Below, piece after piece: positions 55,601-63,898 of a DNA stretch of 64,000 nt. The stretch is taken from positions 1 to 64,000 of the forward strand of contig NZ_JAKVIP010000002.1 of assembly GCF_022601875.1 (NCBI RefSeq). Direction: 5' to 3'. Both the position numbers and the translations under genes were made by a program. The notes under the pieces are model-generated. The model worked only from the letters and a program-made list of their open reading frames with translations, had not been told where the DNA came from and searched no databases. Position 1 is the first letter of the stretch. Every line of letters starts with the position of its first letter. Source of the DNA: Chryseobacterium sp. SSA4.19 (lineage in GTDB: Bacteria; Bacteroidota; Bacteroidia; Flavobacteriales; Weeksellaceae).

Positions 55601-56968
55601 TTATACATTTTCAGTTTGTAAGATTTTATATAATTTATCAGATAATCTTACTCTGAACGGAAGTTCAAAGGTAATCTGATCTCCCTTTTTCGCTGTCTGG
55701 CAAGGACCGCCATTGGCAAAAATTTCAGTAATAGTAACTTCCTGATCACCCGTTGTAGGACCCGAAATCAACACTTTATCACCCACAGAAAGTTCTTTGT
55801 TTTCAATTAAAAACTGTGCAATTTTTGATTTTGTATAATAATGTTCCGCCTTTCCGAGTAAAACTTTTTTAACTGTTATTTTTTTACGGATATCTTTTGT
55901 TACCGCTTTTGCCAGAGGCTGGTCCGGCAAATCACCTGACTTTTTAAATTTAAGTGCCGGGGATTTTCCTTTCTTGAAAATCTTATTTCCAACCTGTAAG
56001 CCTTTTCTTAATTTCACCTGCTCATCCCATGGTAAATGAATGATCTCCAGGCATTCTGTGGAACAGCAGTTTTCCATCGCGGTTTTACACTCATCACACT
56101 GGATAAACAACAAATGGCAGGCATCATTAGCACAATTGGTATGATTGTCACACGGTTTGCCGCACTGATGGCACTGTGCAATAATATCATCTGTGATCCT
56201 TTCTCCTAAACGGTGATCAAATACAAAGTTCTTCCCTATAAATTTACTTTTTATACCTTCATTTTTTATCTGACGGGTATATTCAATAATTCCTCCTTCT
56301 AACTGGAAAACGTTTTTGAAACCCTGATGCTTAAAGTACGCACTGGCTTTTTCGCAACGAATCCCACCTGTACAGTACATCAACAGGTTTTTATCTTCTT
56401 TAAAATCCTGTAATTGCTCGTTGATAATCGGTAAGCTTTCTCTGAAATTTTCTACATCAGGCGTGATTGCACCTTCAAAGTGACCCACTTCACTCTCGTA
56501 ATGGTTCCTGAAATCGACTACAATCGTATTTGGATCTTCAAGCAAAGTATTAAATTCCTGTGCTTTTAAATGGACCCCTTTATTGGTCACATCAAAAGAA
56601 TCATCATTCAAACCGTCAGCAACAATCTTATTCCTCACTTTTATGGTCAGTTTTAGAAAAGAATGATCATCCTGCTCAACAGCTACATTCAAGCGGATGC
56701 CTTTCATAAAATCATACACTTCAAGCGTATCCCGAAAAGCGTCAAACTGATCCGCAGGAACACTCATCTGAGCATTGATGCCTTCGTGAGCTACATAGAT
56801 ACGGCCAAGCGCATCCAGAGCATTCCAGGCTATAAATAATTCGTCGCGAAATTTTTTGGGATCTTCAATTTTGGCATACGCATAGAAAGACAATGTAAGG
56901 CGTTCCTTACCGGCTTCATCAATAAGCTGAGCTCTTTCTTCTGCGCTTAAGGTGTTATACAGTTGCAT
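55601..56968 (-). CDS. trhO: tRNA uridine(34) hydroxylase TrhO with extra C-terminal beta-barrel
   Basis: 455 residues against roughly 330-350 for E. coli TrhO. The N-terminal domain and rhodanese domain (about 140-235) are present, with the catalytic loop LMYCTGGIRCEK (C199, C205). A cysteine-rich region follows (CHQCGKPCDNHTNCANDACHLLFIQCDECK, CCSTEC). The added part (about 365-455: GKAEHYYTKSKIAQFLIE, LSVGDKVLISGPTTGDQEVTITEI, RVRLSDKLYKIL) looks like the EF-Tu domain-2-type barrel found at the C-terminus of U32 family proteins. That family includes the alternative U34 hydroxylase TrhP. TrhO makes 5-hydroxyuridine at the wobble position. Confidence 0.9.
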   Translation of the reverse strand: MQLYNTLSAEERAQLIDEAGKERLTLSFYAYAKIEDPKKFRDELFIAWNALDALGRIYVAHEGINAQMSVPADQFDAFRDTLEVYDFMKGIRLNVAVEQDDHSFLKLTIKVRNKIVADGLNDDSFDVTNKGVHLKAQEFNTLLEDPNTIVVDFRNHYESEVGHFEGAITPDVENFRESLPIINEQLQDFKEDKNLLMYCTGGIRCEKASAYFKHQGFKNVFQLEGGIIEYTRQIKNEGIKSKFIGKNFVFDHRLGERITDDIIAQCHQCGKPCDNHTNCANDACHLLFIQCDECKTAMENCCSTECLEIIHLPWDEQVKLRKGLQVGNKIFKKGKSPALKFKKSGDLPDQPLAKAVTKDIRKKITVKKVLLGKAEHYYTKSKIAQFLIENKELSVGDKVLISGPTTGDQEVTITEIFANGGPCQTAKKGDQITFELPFRVRLSDKLYKILQTENV

Positions 56969-57002
56969 GCTATAAACGTTTTAAGTGAGAAAAATATTTT
57001 TG

Positions 57003-57010
57003 CAAATATA
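57003..57010 (-). promoter_or_regulatory. trhO promoter box TATATTTG
   Basis: Perfect -7 match on the minus strand, 34 bases before the trhO ATG. A TTG 15 bases upstream is closer than usual. Confidence 0.48.
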
Positions 57011-57035
57011 AGAATTTCAGTAAAGCAATAAAACA

Positions 57036-57157
57036 TGACAATGTCTGATTGTTTAATCTTATTTTTAACTTTGTGTATGACAATTCATCTTATATATGAC
57101 ATTTTGTCTTTAATAATTTTTTAATGTTTGTTAACAGCATTTTTAACAATTGTGACA
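57036..57157. promoter_or_regulatory. Four TGACA motifs upstream of htrA, two in inverted pairs
   Basis: TGACA occurs at 57036, 57078, 57097 and 57153. Two of these sit in small palindromes, GACA-A-TGTC (57037-57045) and GACA-TTT-TGTC (57098-57108). The spacing is irregular. They could be binding sites of a stress regulator. Confidence 0.38.
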
Positions 57158-57238
57158 TAATGTATAAAGTATTGCTTATCCTGTTAAATTTTAGTTAAAG
57201 CTGAAACAACACCCAATAATTATGTACTTATTTAGCAT

Positions 57239-57246
57239 TAAATTTG
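57239..57246 (+). promoter_or_regulatory. Candidate htrA promoter box TAAATTTG
   Basis: Perfect -7 octamer 49 bases before the htrA ATG. No TTG at -33. Confidence 0.42.
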
Positions 57247-57295
57247 TTTACAGTAACAAGAAATTAATTCATATAAACAATAAGAAAGATATACA

Positions 57296-58828
57296 ATGAA
57301 GAGTACTTTAAAAAAACTATTACCATTTGCAGTAGTAGGTGTCATGTCAGGAGCTACTACCGTTGGAACATTACAATACTTCAAGCATGATTCTGCCAAT
57401 GGGGATCAGTCTTATTTTACCAAATCTGCACCTAATGTTTCGTTTGCAGGAATGAATTCCGCAGCAGTGGGCGATGATTTTGTAAAAGCGGCTAAAACAA
57501 CGGTGCCGGCTGTAGTAACAATTAAAAACTACCAATCACGATCATCAAGCAGGGCTTCTGAACAGGATCTGTTCGATTTCTTTTTCGGGGATCCGTTTGG
57601 AGGAAGAGGACAGCAAAGACAGAAACAGCAACAGCAGATGCCCGATAACATGCCTTCAGGGATGGGATCAGGAGTTATTATTTCGCCGGACGGCTATATT
57701 ATCTCCAATAATCACGTAGTAGCTGGTGCCAATAAACTTGAGGTAGTCCTGAGTAACAAAAAATCTTATATCGCAACTTTAGTAGGGACTGACCCTAATA
57801 CGGATATTTCATTATTAAAGATCGAGGAAAAAGGATTGCCCTATTTAAATTTTGCCAATTCAGATAATATTGAGGTAGGACAATGGGTGCTTGCTGTAGG
57901 AAACCCTCTTGGACTGAACTCAACAGTAACCGCAGGAATTGTTTCTGCAAAAGGCAGAGGAATCGGAATACTGGGTTCACAAGGTAAAGCAGCTAATCCA
58001 ATTGAAAGCTTTATCCAGACGGATGCAGCCATTAATCCGGGTAACTCAGGAGGCGCACTGGTAAACACGATGGGAGACCTGATCGGAATTAACTCTGCTA
58101 TTCAGTCAACAACCGGTTATTATCAGGGATACGGATTTGCTGTACCTTCAAATTTAGCCAGAAAAATTGTTGAAGATATAAAGAAATTCGGAATCGTACA
58201 GAGAGGATTCCTTGGAGTAACTTCTCTTGACTTATCTAACGACATGCAGGTAGCTGGCTATAACAAGCAGAATAAAACCAATATCAAAGCAGGATCCGGA
58301 GTATATGTAACAGGATTTGGGGATAACAGCGGTGCTGCAGATGCCGGACTGAAAACAGGTGATGTGATTACGAAAATCGATAATACAGCCGTAACGGATT
58401 TTGCAGATTTATCTATTGCTATCGGAAGCAAACGTCCAGGAGATAAAGTAATGGTAACATACTTAAGAAACGGTAAGGAAGCTACAACAGCTGTTACTCT
58501 TAGAGATCAGAAAGGAGGAACTTCTGCCAGAACAAAAGCTGATTTAAGCGTAACTGAAAAAATCGGTGCTGAATTTAAACCTTTGGATGAAAGATTCAAA
58601 ACGGATTACGGATTAAATAGCGGAGTAATCGCCACCAATGTCTCAGAGGGAAGCGAAATTGCCAAAATAGGAATCGTAGACAATTATATTGTAGTCGAAA
58701 TCAACGGCAAGCCTGTCAATTCACAAAAAGATGTTGAAAAAATCCTTGATAAATATTCAGGAAACGTATCGGTAAAATTTGTAGACGCTTACGGGCAAAT
58801 GTATACAAGAGGTTTTAAAATGCCTTAA
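57296..58828 (+). CDS. degP: DegP/HtrA-type periplasmic serine protease
   Basis: 510 residues. An N-terminal hydrophobic segment (LLPFAVVGVMSGATTVGTL) is a signal anchor or uncleaved signal. The protease domain holds the triad H140 (ISNNHVV), D170 (DPNTDISLLKI) and S251 (INPGNSGGALVN). A Gln-rich linker lies in the LA loop (about 105-116). Two PDZ domains follow (GVTSLDLSNDMQ... and SGVIATNVSEGSEIAKIG). HtrA degrades or refolds misfolded envelope proteins. Own promoter and a strong terminator. Confidence 0.95.
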   Translation: MKSTLKKLLPFAVVGVMSGATTVGTLQYFKHDSANGDQSYFTKSAPNVSFAGMNSAAVGDDFVKAAKTTVPAVVTIKNYQSRSSSRASEQDLFDFFFGDPFGGRGQQRQKQQQQMPDNMPSGMGSGVIISPDGYIISNNHVVAGANKLEVVLSNKKSYIATLVGTDPNTDISLLKIEEKGLPYLNFANSDNIEVGQWVLAVGNPLGLNSTVTAGIVSAKGRGIGILGSQGKAANPIESFIQTDAAINPGNSGGALVNTMGDLIGINSAIQSTTGYYQGYGFAVPSNLARKIVEDIKKFGIVQRGFLGVTSLDLSNDMQVAGYNKQNKTNIKAGSGVYVTGFGDNSGAADAGLKTGDVITKIDNTAVTDFADLSIAIGSKRPGDKVMVTYLRNGKEATTAVTLRDQKGGTSARTKADLSVTEKIGAEFKPLDERFKTDYGLNSGVIATNVSEGSEIAKIGIVDNYIVVEINGKPVNSQKDVEKILDKYSGNVSVKFVDAYGQMYTRGFKMP

Positions 58829-58856
58829 TCAAGATTCTAAACTTCACTTCATATCA

Positions 58857-58885
58857 AAAAACGCTGCAATATTTGCAGCGTTTTT
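58857..58885. terminator. Bidirectional terminator after htrA
   Basis: AAAAACGCTGCAA and TTGCAGCGTTTTT form a 13-bp stem with a 3-base loop, between htrA and the convergent small membrane gene. Confidence 0.88.
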
Positions 58886-58888
58886 ATT

Positions 58889-59341
58889 TTATGGTCTATT
58901 CATTTTTTCAGCAATCCTCCTTTTCTTTTTCCGCTCATAGATAACTTCTACAATCTTACCTCCCATCCAAGCAAATGGAAAAAAAGTTAGGAAAACAGAA
59001 ATTTTGTAAAATGTAGGATGATACGGAAAAACAATAACATCCAGCATGGCTATAAACAGCATAATAAATCCGATAAGAATAGCATAGGCAACTTTAGCAT
59101 ATTTTACGATCATCGCAGTAACAACTCCCCCAACTGTTGTACCCAATCCGGAAACAAATAAAAGGAAGCCAAAAAACGCGTCATCATGCTGCATGCTCTG
59201 AAGGAATCTTTCCCAGTGTTCAAACGGGGCAAAAGCTTCAAAAGTAACCCATTGCGGAAACACTCTTATTCCAAGAGTAATGATCAGCCCGGCAATTCCC
59301 AAGCCTACAATAACCGCAATTGTATTTCTTAAAAAATTCAT
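58889..59341 (-). CDS. Four-helix membrane protein of unknown function
   Basis: 150 residues, four hydrophobic helices: FLRNTIAVIVGLGIAGLIITLGIRVF, FFGFLLFVSGLGTTVGGVVTAMIV, VAYAILIGFIMLFIAMLDVIVF and ISVFLTFFPFAWMGGKIVEVIY. A basic tail (YERKKKRRIAEKMNRP) follows. No family recognised. Its ATG overlaps the RidA stop codon (TAATG), so the two are co-translated. Confidence 0.78.
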   Translation of the reverse strand: MNFLRNTIAVIVGLGIAGLIITLGIRVFPQWVTFEAFAPFEHWERFLQSMQHDDAFFGFLLFVSGLGTTVGGVVTAMIVKYAKVAYAILIGFIMLFIAMLDVIVFPYHPTFYKISVFLTFFPFAWMGGKIVEVIYERKKKRRIAEKMNRP

Positions 59342-59721
59342 TAATCCTGATGTGCGATCATGGAAATTTCAATATCAACATTTTTCGGCAAGCATGAAAC
59401 CTGTACCGTTTCACGGGCCGGATAGCTTTCCGCATCAAGGTAAGAAGCATAGATATCATTCATTACAGCAAAATCATCCATACTTTTAAGGAAGATAGTT
59501 GCCTTTACCACGTTTTTGAAGGTCATTCCAGCTTCTGTAAGAACCGCTTCAAGATTTTTCATTACCTGATGGGTTTCCTTTTCAATACCTTCCACCAATT
59601 TTCCGGTTGCAGGATCTACAGGGATTTGTCCGGAAATGTACAGAATACCGTTTGCCATATTGGCTTGTGAGTAAGGGCCGATTGCAGCAGGAGCATTCAC
59701 CGTGTTGATTATTTCTTTCAT
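59341..59721 (-). CDS. ridA: RidA-family enamine/imine deaminase
   Basis: 126 residues, the usual size of the trimeric family. It hydrolyses reactive 2-aminoacrylate and related imines. Seen are APAAIGPYSQANMANGILYISGQIPVDPATG and YPARETVQVSCLPKNVDIEISMIA, where the Arg of PARETV is the conserved substrate-carboxylate ligand. Promoter box TATATTTG lies 17 bases upstream. The stop overlaps the next gene's ATG. Confidence 0.96.
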   Translation of the reverse strand: MKEIINTVNAPAAIGPYSQANMANGILYISGQIPVDPATGKLVEGIEKETHQVMKNLEAVLTEAGMTFKNVVKATIFLKSMDDFAVMNDIYASYLDAESYPARETVQVSCLPKNVDIEISMIAHQD

Positions 59722-59738
59722 AGAATTTATTTTGGGTG

Positions 59739-59746
59739 CAAATATA
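59739..59746 (-). promoter_or_regulatory. ridA promoter box TATATTTG
   Basis: Perfect -7 match, followed by CACCC on the minus strand, 17 bases before the ridA ATG. No TTG at -33 spacing. Confidence 0.5.
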
Positions 59747-59787
59747 AAATTTATATTCTATTTCTATACCAGATATCAAATCTGATG

Positions 59788-62376
59788 CTAAAATGGAGCA
59801 TTAGGCTGCGTAAAACTTCGGTCTTTGTATTTTAATGCATCACTTAAGATATTGGCTTTGATCCCGATAAAGAAATCATAGACTTTATACTGGCCGAAAG
59901 GAACCCAGTTGAAATTAATGGTAAAGCTTCGCTGATCTCTCGAAAAACCTATTCTTGTATAAGCCAGTTGTTTTGTCACCATGTCGTAATGCGTGCTGCC
60001 GTTGATGTTCCAGAAAGGTGTTAATTTTAAACTTCCGTCCAACCCGACAGATGCCAATCTCGTCGGCGTTCTTGATGCCGAACTTTTGGTGAAGGCATAA
60101 TTGGCATTCACATTTAAAGTCCAGGCCTGGTCGAAGTGGGCATAATTATCATCATCAAAATAATAATTTTCATTTCTGATCTCCCCTTTTGCTTTGTATT
60201 TTTTAGCATAATCCGTTTTCTCCCCGAATATTTCGCTGCTCAAAGGATATGACATCTGAACATTGAAGCCCTGTATCCCAAATCCGCCGAAATCTTCCGT
60301 CCTGATTCCTGTTTCCTGGCCGGGAAGATAAATAACTTTATACGGATCTAGAGACAAACTGGTATTGACGCTTAATTTATTATTGAAGAAAGAAGACTGT
60401 CCGTTGATCGTGATGATGGACCAGGGATGGTCTTTAGCCGCAAAATTATAACTTCCGGACAGGTTTAACGATTCGAAAATCTTCAGTTTTTTCACTCCTG
60501 TGGAATCACTTTTAGACTTCACCTTCATTTCTATATTATTCCCGATGTTGAAACCCAATGCCCCAACCATTCCGCTGGTCGGGCTTCCTATAATTCCTCC
60601 TTCAAAAATGGAATATGGCGTCAAAGCCCCGCTGGCATCATAGTAATTTCTGAAGTATCCGAAACCGGATCCGCCGAAATCGGGTGAGTAGGTAAATCCT
60701 ACGCTTGGGGTCATCATATGCCTGATAGCTTCAATGGCAGAACCCTTTCTGAACTTCAGCATTCCATATAAAGTAGTCTGAAGGCTTGCCGTAGTAGAAA
60801 AGGTAGAGTACCCTGAAATTCCTTTGTCCGTTTCCGTTACGACTTTGTTCTGAATAGGATCATAGAATTTATTTGCCGTTTTAGTGGTTAAGGCATTGTC
60901 TATGTTAGCTCCTAAACTGAACGTAAAATATTTTGCTACCGTTGTATTGGTTCCTAAGGCAATATTATTTTTCAGTCCGGTCTGCATTTTTTCCCACATT
61001 GCTGCAGTAAAAAGTTCCCCTTCATTGGTCTGCACAAAATTCGTCAGGTTAAGACCTGTATTTACCGTAATGTTTTCCAACAACCCCTGTCTCACTCCGG
61101 TTTTTGATTTGAAAAGATAAAACTGGTTGATCGCCACATTCATTTGTGGAAGACGAAGATCTGCAAGTCCTGTCGCAAAGTTCTGGGAATAAGAAGCAGT
61201 ACCTGTGATCGTGGCCGGCAGCTTCAAAAATCTTTTGGTAATTGTTACGGTAGAATTTTGCTGGGTATTCAGAACATTCTGGTTGAGAATGTAATTATTA
61301 TTCAAGGTATTGTTATAAAACTTGGTGCTTACAATATCCACCGAAGCGGAAAAGGTAAGAAACGGATTGGCTTTTGTATCCTGGGTGTGTCTCCAAGCAA
61401 TCCTGTAGGTACTTGTCTTTCCGTAATCATCCAGGCCTTTGATACCGCGGACCGCTGTTCCCATATCTGCAGAAAAATTACCTGAATACCGGTATTTTTT
61501 CACATAATTCATTTCAGGCCTTAAATTCCAGCTTCCCTTTGTATAAATATCGGCTAAGACTTTCACATCAAAATGCTCGCCGACAGGCTGATAGTAACCA
61601 ATTCCATTCAGGAAAAATCCTACATCCTGTCTTTCCCCAAAACTCGGGATAAGAATACCGGCAGACCTTTTGGATGAAAAAGGAAGGATGGCAAAAGGCA
61701 TGATCAAAGGTGTGGGAACCTGTTCAATATACATCTGGATCGGTCCCGAAATAATGGAAGATTTATTTTTGGTCTTCACTAATTTAATATTGGAAGCCCG
61801 CAGGTGATAATCCGCTGCCGTGTCTTTTTTCTTTATGAAGTAATCATCTGTGGTATAATTGGCCCGTCTCATTGCGAATACGGAATCGTTATATTTTTTT
61901 GTCTTTTCTGCCACGATCACCCCTTCGCTTTCCTCAGTCCTGGCATTGAAAGCAATGGCCTGTCTGGTTTTGGTATTATACTGGAACTGGTCGGTTTCAT
62001 ATTTTTTCCCGGCCTGTGTAATGACTGCAGGTTCTGTAAACTTTCCTAAAGAATCCTGCTTGCCCCGGGCAAACATGAGGCTTTTTTCTTCATCTATAGA
62101 GATATAATCTGCATCGATCTGTACATCCTGGTACTTTACCTGAGCATTTTTGTTCAGATAAACCATTTTTTTCTGAAAATCCCTTCGCTGATTATCTGCT
62201 TTTGTCTGCATAACATCTTCCAAGGCTTCTTTTTTCAACACGATGGTATCTTGCTTGGAAATAGTATCATTAACCACATTTTCAGGCAATTTTTCAGGGA
62301 CTTGCTGTGCTAAAAAACTGTTAAAAATTAGGATAATTAAAATTTGTAATATATTTTTGGAGACGGTTTTGGCCAA
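59788..62376 (-). CDS. lptD: LPS-assembly outer-membrane protein LptD
   Basis: 862 residues. The signal peptide ends NSFLAQ. An LptA-like N-terminal domain covers about 60-210 (NKNAQVKYQDVQIDADYISIDEEKSLMFARGK; FNARTEESEGVIVAEKTKKYNDSVF). A large beta-barrel follows (about 230-862), with the family's IYTKGSWNLRPEMNYVKKYRYSGNFSADMG and many amphipathic strands. LptD inserts lipopolysaccharide into the outer leaflet. It is shorter in loops than E. coli LptD and lacks its paired cysteines, as usual in Bacteroidota. Divergent from a cell-wall amidase, a pairing that fits coordinated envelope growth. Confidence 0.92.
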   Translation of the reverse strand: MAKTVSKNILQILIILIFNSFLAQQVPEKLPENVVNDTISKQDTIVLKKEALEDVMQTKADNQRRDFQKKMVYLNKNAQVKYQDVQIDADYISIDEEKSLMFARGKQDSLGKFTEPAVITQAGKKYETDQFQYNTKTRQAIAFNARTEESEGVIVAEKTKKYNDSVFAMRRANYTTDDYFIKKKDTAADYHLRASNIKLVKTKNKSSIISGPIQMYIEQVPTPLIMPFAILPFSSKRSAGILIPSFGERQDVGFFLNGIGYYQPVGEHFDVKVLADIYTKGSWNLRPEMNYVKKYRYSGNFSADMGTAVRGIKGLDDYGKTSTYRIAWRHTQDTKANPFLTFSASVDIVSTKFYNNTLNNNYILNQNVLNTQQNSTVTITKRFLKLPATITGTASYSQNFATGLADLRLPQMNVAINQFYLFKSKTGVRQGLLENITVNTGLNLTNFVQTNEGELFTAAMWEKMQTGLKNNIALGTNTTVAKYFTFSLGANIDNALTTKTANKFYDPIQNKVVTETDKGISGYSTFSTTASLQTTLYGMLKFRKGSAIEAIRHMMTPSVGFTYSPDFGGSGFGYFRNYYDASGALTPYSIFEGGIIGSPTSGMVGALGFNIGNNIEMKVKSKSDSTGVKKLKIFESLNLSGSYNFAAKDHPWSIITINGQSSFFNNKLSVNTSLSLDPYKVIYLPGQETGIRTEDFGGFGIQGFNVQMSYPLSSEIFGEKTDYAKKYKAKGEIRNENYYFDDDNYAHFDQAWTLNVNANYAFTKSSASRTPTRLASVGLDGSLKLTPFWNINGSTHYDMVTKQLAYTRIGFSRDQRSFTINFNWVPFGQYKVYDFFIGIKANILSDALKYKDRSFTQPNAPF

Positions 62377-62412
62377 TTTATTTTGTTATATTTATAGTAT
62401 ACAATTAAGGCC

Positions 62413-62420
62413 CAAAATTA
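62413..62420 (-). promoter_or_regulatory. Candidate lptD promoter box TAATTTTG
   Basis: TAATTTTG on the minus strand, 36 bases before the lptD start, within the short divergent region. No suitable TTG. Confidence 0.35.
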
Positions 62421-62442
62421 ATATAATTTTTAACACTGTAAG

Positions 62443-63729
62443 ATGTACAAAGTAAATTTTAAAATAATTTTATCATTTCTCCTTATTCTGTTCAGTAACT
62501 TTATTTTTTCACAGAAAAAATTTATCGTCGTTTTAGACGCCGGCCACGGAGGAAGTGATCATGGGGCCAATAGGACCTATTCCGATATCGGAAGAATTGC
62601 AGAAAAAGATGTCACTCTTGCTATCACCCTGAAAGTGGGTGCCATGCTTGAAAAAAATAAAGATTTTAAAGTTATCTACACCAGAAAGATCGATGAATAC
62701 CCTTCTTTGTCGGACAGAACCAATCTCGCCAACAGGAGCAAAGCAGATCTTTTTGTTTCCATCCACTGTAATTCATCAAAAAAGCCGACAGCTTACGGAA
62801 CGGAAACTTTTGTACAGGGACCGGACCAGAATGACACTAATCTGGAAGTGGCCAAAAGGGAAAATGATGTGATCTTCCTGGATGAAAAAGACAGACAGAC
62901 CTTCGGTTCTTATGATGCAAGTTCACCGGAATCCCTGATTGCCCTTAAGCTTCAGCAAAGTAAATATCTGGAATCCAGTCTCCTGCTGGGAGGACTGGTG
63001 GAAAACAACTTCGTTAATAAGGACAAAAGAACTTCAAGAGGCGTATTTCAGAAGAACCTTCACGTTCTCCGTATGAATGCGATGCCTTCCGTGCTTATTG
63101 AAACAGGATTTATCAACCATCCGGAGGAAAGCCATTATTTGGCTTCAGAAAAAGGACAGGATGAAATTTCGGAAAGTATTTACAAAGCAATTATCGATTA
63201 CAAAAAAGCAGTTGACAGGAAATCAGGCAACTCTTATGTTGTGAAAAAACCTGAGCCTGAGAAACCTGTAGAAGTTGCCTTAAAAAATGATTTCAGGATC
63301 TTACTTATAAGTTCCCCTACAAAGTTTAATGAAGGTGATCCTGCATTGAAAGGACTGAATTATATCCTACCGATTAAAGAAAACGGGCAGTACAAATATT
63401 ATTATGGGGTAACAAACCTGGCTTCGGTAAGGGATATCAATATTAAAACAGCTAAAGATGCAGGTTTCAGAAATGCATATGCGGTAGGATTTATGCCTAA
63501 TCAGAAAATGAATGCAGGATATTATACGATTGAAGTGTACAGCGGAGACAAACTGAATGGAAATTCATTTATTCTGCAGACCCTGAAAGATGTGGAAAGG
63601 AATAAGGAGAGCGGCGTTTTTTATTATACATACGGAAAAGCTTATACATTGGAAGATGCGGTGAAGCTTCAGAAAGATATTGAAGCTAAAGGTATTAAAA
63701 ACACTGTCATTCAAAAAGTTTTTAAATAA
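62443..63729 (+). CDS. N-acetylmuramoyl-L-alanine amidase (Amidase_3) with SPOR-like C-terminus
   Basis: 428 residues. The signal peptide MYKVNFKIILSFLLILFSNFIFSQ is followed by the zinc amidase domain with VLDAGHGGSDHGANR (first His), RIAEKDVTLAI (Glu), FVSIHCNSS (second His) and PSVLIETGFINHPEE (catalytic Glu). A Lys/Pro/Glu-rich linker (about 265-285) leads to a SPOR-like domain (about 290-428: FRILLISSPTKFNEGD ... KLQKDIEAKGIKNTVIQKVFK). It cleaves the stem peptide from glycan strands, normally during daughter-cell separation. Confidence 0.92.
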   Translation: MYKVNFKIILSFLLILFSNFIFSQKKFIVVLDAGHGGSDHGANRTYSDIGRIAEKDVTLAITLKVGAMLEKNKDFKVIYTRKIDEYPSLSDRTNLANRSKADLFVSIHCNSSKKPTAYGTETFVQGPDQNDTNLEVAKRENDVIFLDEKDRQTFGSYDASSPESLIALKLQQSKYLESSLLLGGLVENNFVNKDKRTSRGVFQKNLHVLRMNAMPSVLIETGFINHPEESHYLASEKGQDEISESIYKAIIDYKKAVDRKSGNSYVVKKPEPEKPVEVALKNDFRILLISSPTKFNEGDPALKGLNYILPIKENGQYKYYYGVTNLASVRDINIKTAKDAGFRNAYAVGFMPNQKMNAGYYTIEVYSGDKLNGNSFILQTLKDVERNKESGVFYYTYGKAYTLEDAVKLQKDIEAKGIKNTVIQKVFK

Positions 63730-63742
63730 TAAAAAATTAATT

Positions 63743-63772
63743 TTGTGGTTAAAAAGGTAATGGCTATTTTTG
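63743..63772 (+). promoter_or_regulatory. tRNA-Glu promoter, TTG-N19-TATTTTTG
   Basis: TTG (63743-63745) and TATTTTTG (63765-63772) are spaced by 19 bases, 14 bases before the tRNA. A textbook Bacteroidota promoter. Confidence 0.78.
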
Positions 63773-63786
63773 CAACCTCAAAATTT

Positions 63787-63858
63787 GGCCTATTCGTCTA
63801 GTGGTCAGGACTCAAGATTTTCATTCTTGCAACAGGGGTTCGATTCCCCTATAGGCTA
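63787..63858 (+). tRNA. tRNA-Glu (anticodon UUC)
   Basis: The 72-base cloverleaf folds with a 7-bp acceptor stem (GGCCTAT with ATAGGCT, first pair G-U). The D arm begins GTCTAG. The anticodon stem CAAGA/TCTTG encloses the loop TTTTCAT (anticodon TTC), and the T arm is AGGGGTTCGATTCCCCT. The discriminator is A and CCA is not encoded. Confidence 0.95.
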
Positions 63859-63872
63859 CGCATACGACTATT

Positions 63873-63896
63873 AAAAAGCTCTTTACAGGGCTTTTT
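63873..63896 (+). terminator. Terminator after tRNA-Glu
   Basis: AAAAAGCTC and GGGCTTTTT form a 9-bp stem (one T-G pair) with a 6-base loop, followed by more T residues. Confidence 0.8.
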
Positions 63897-63898
63897 TT

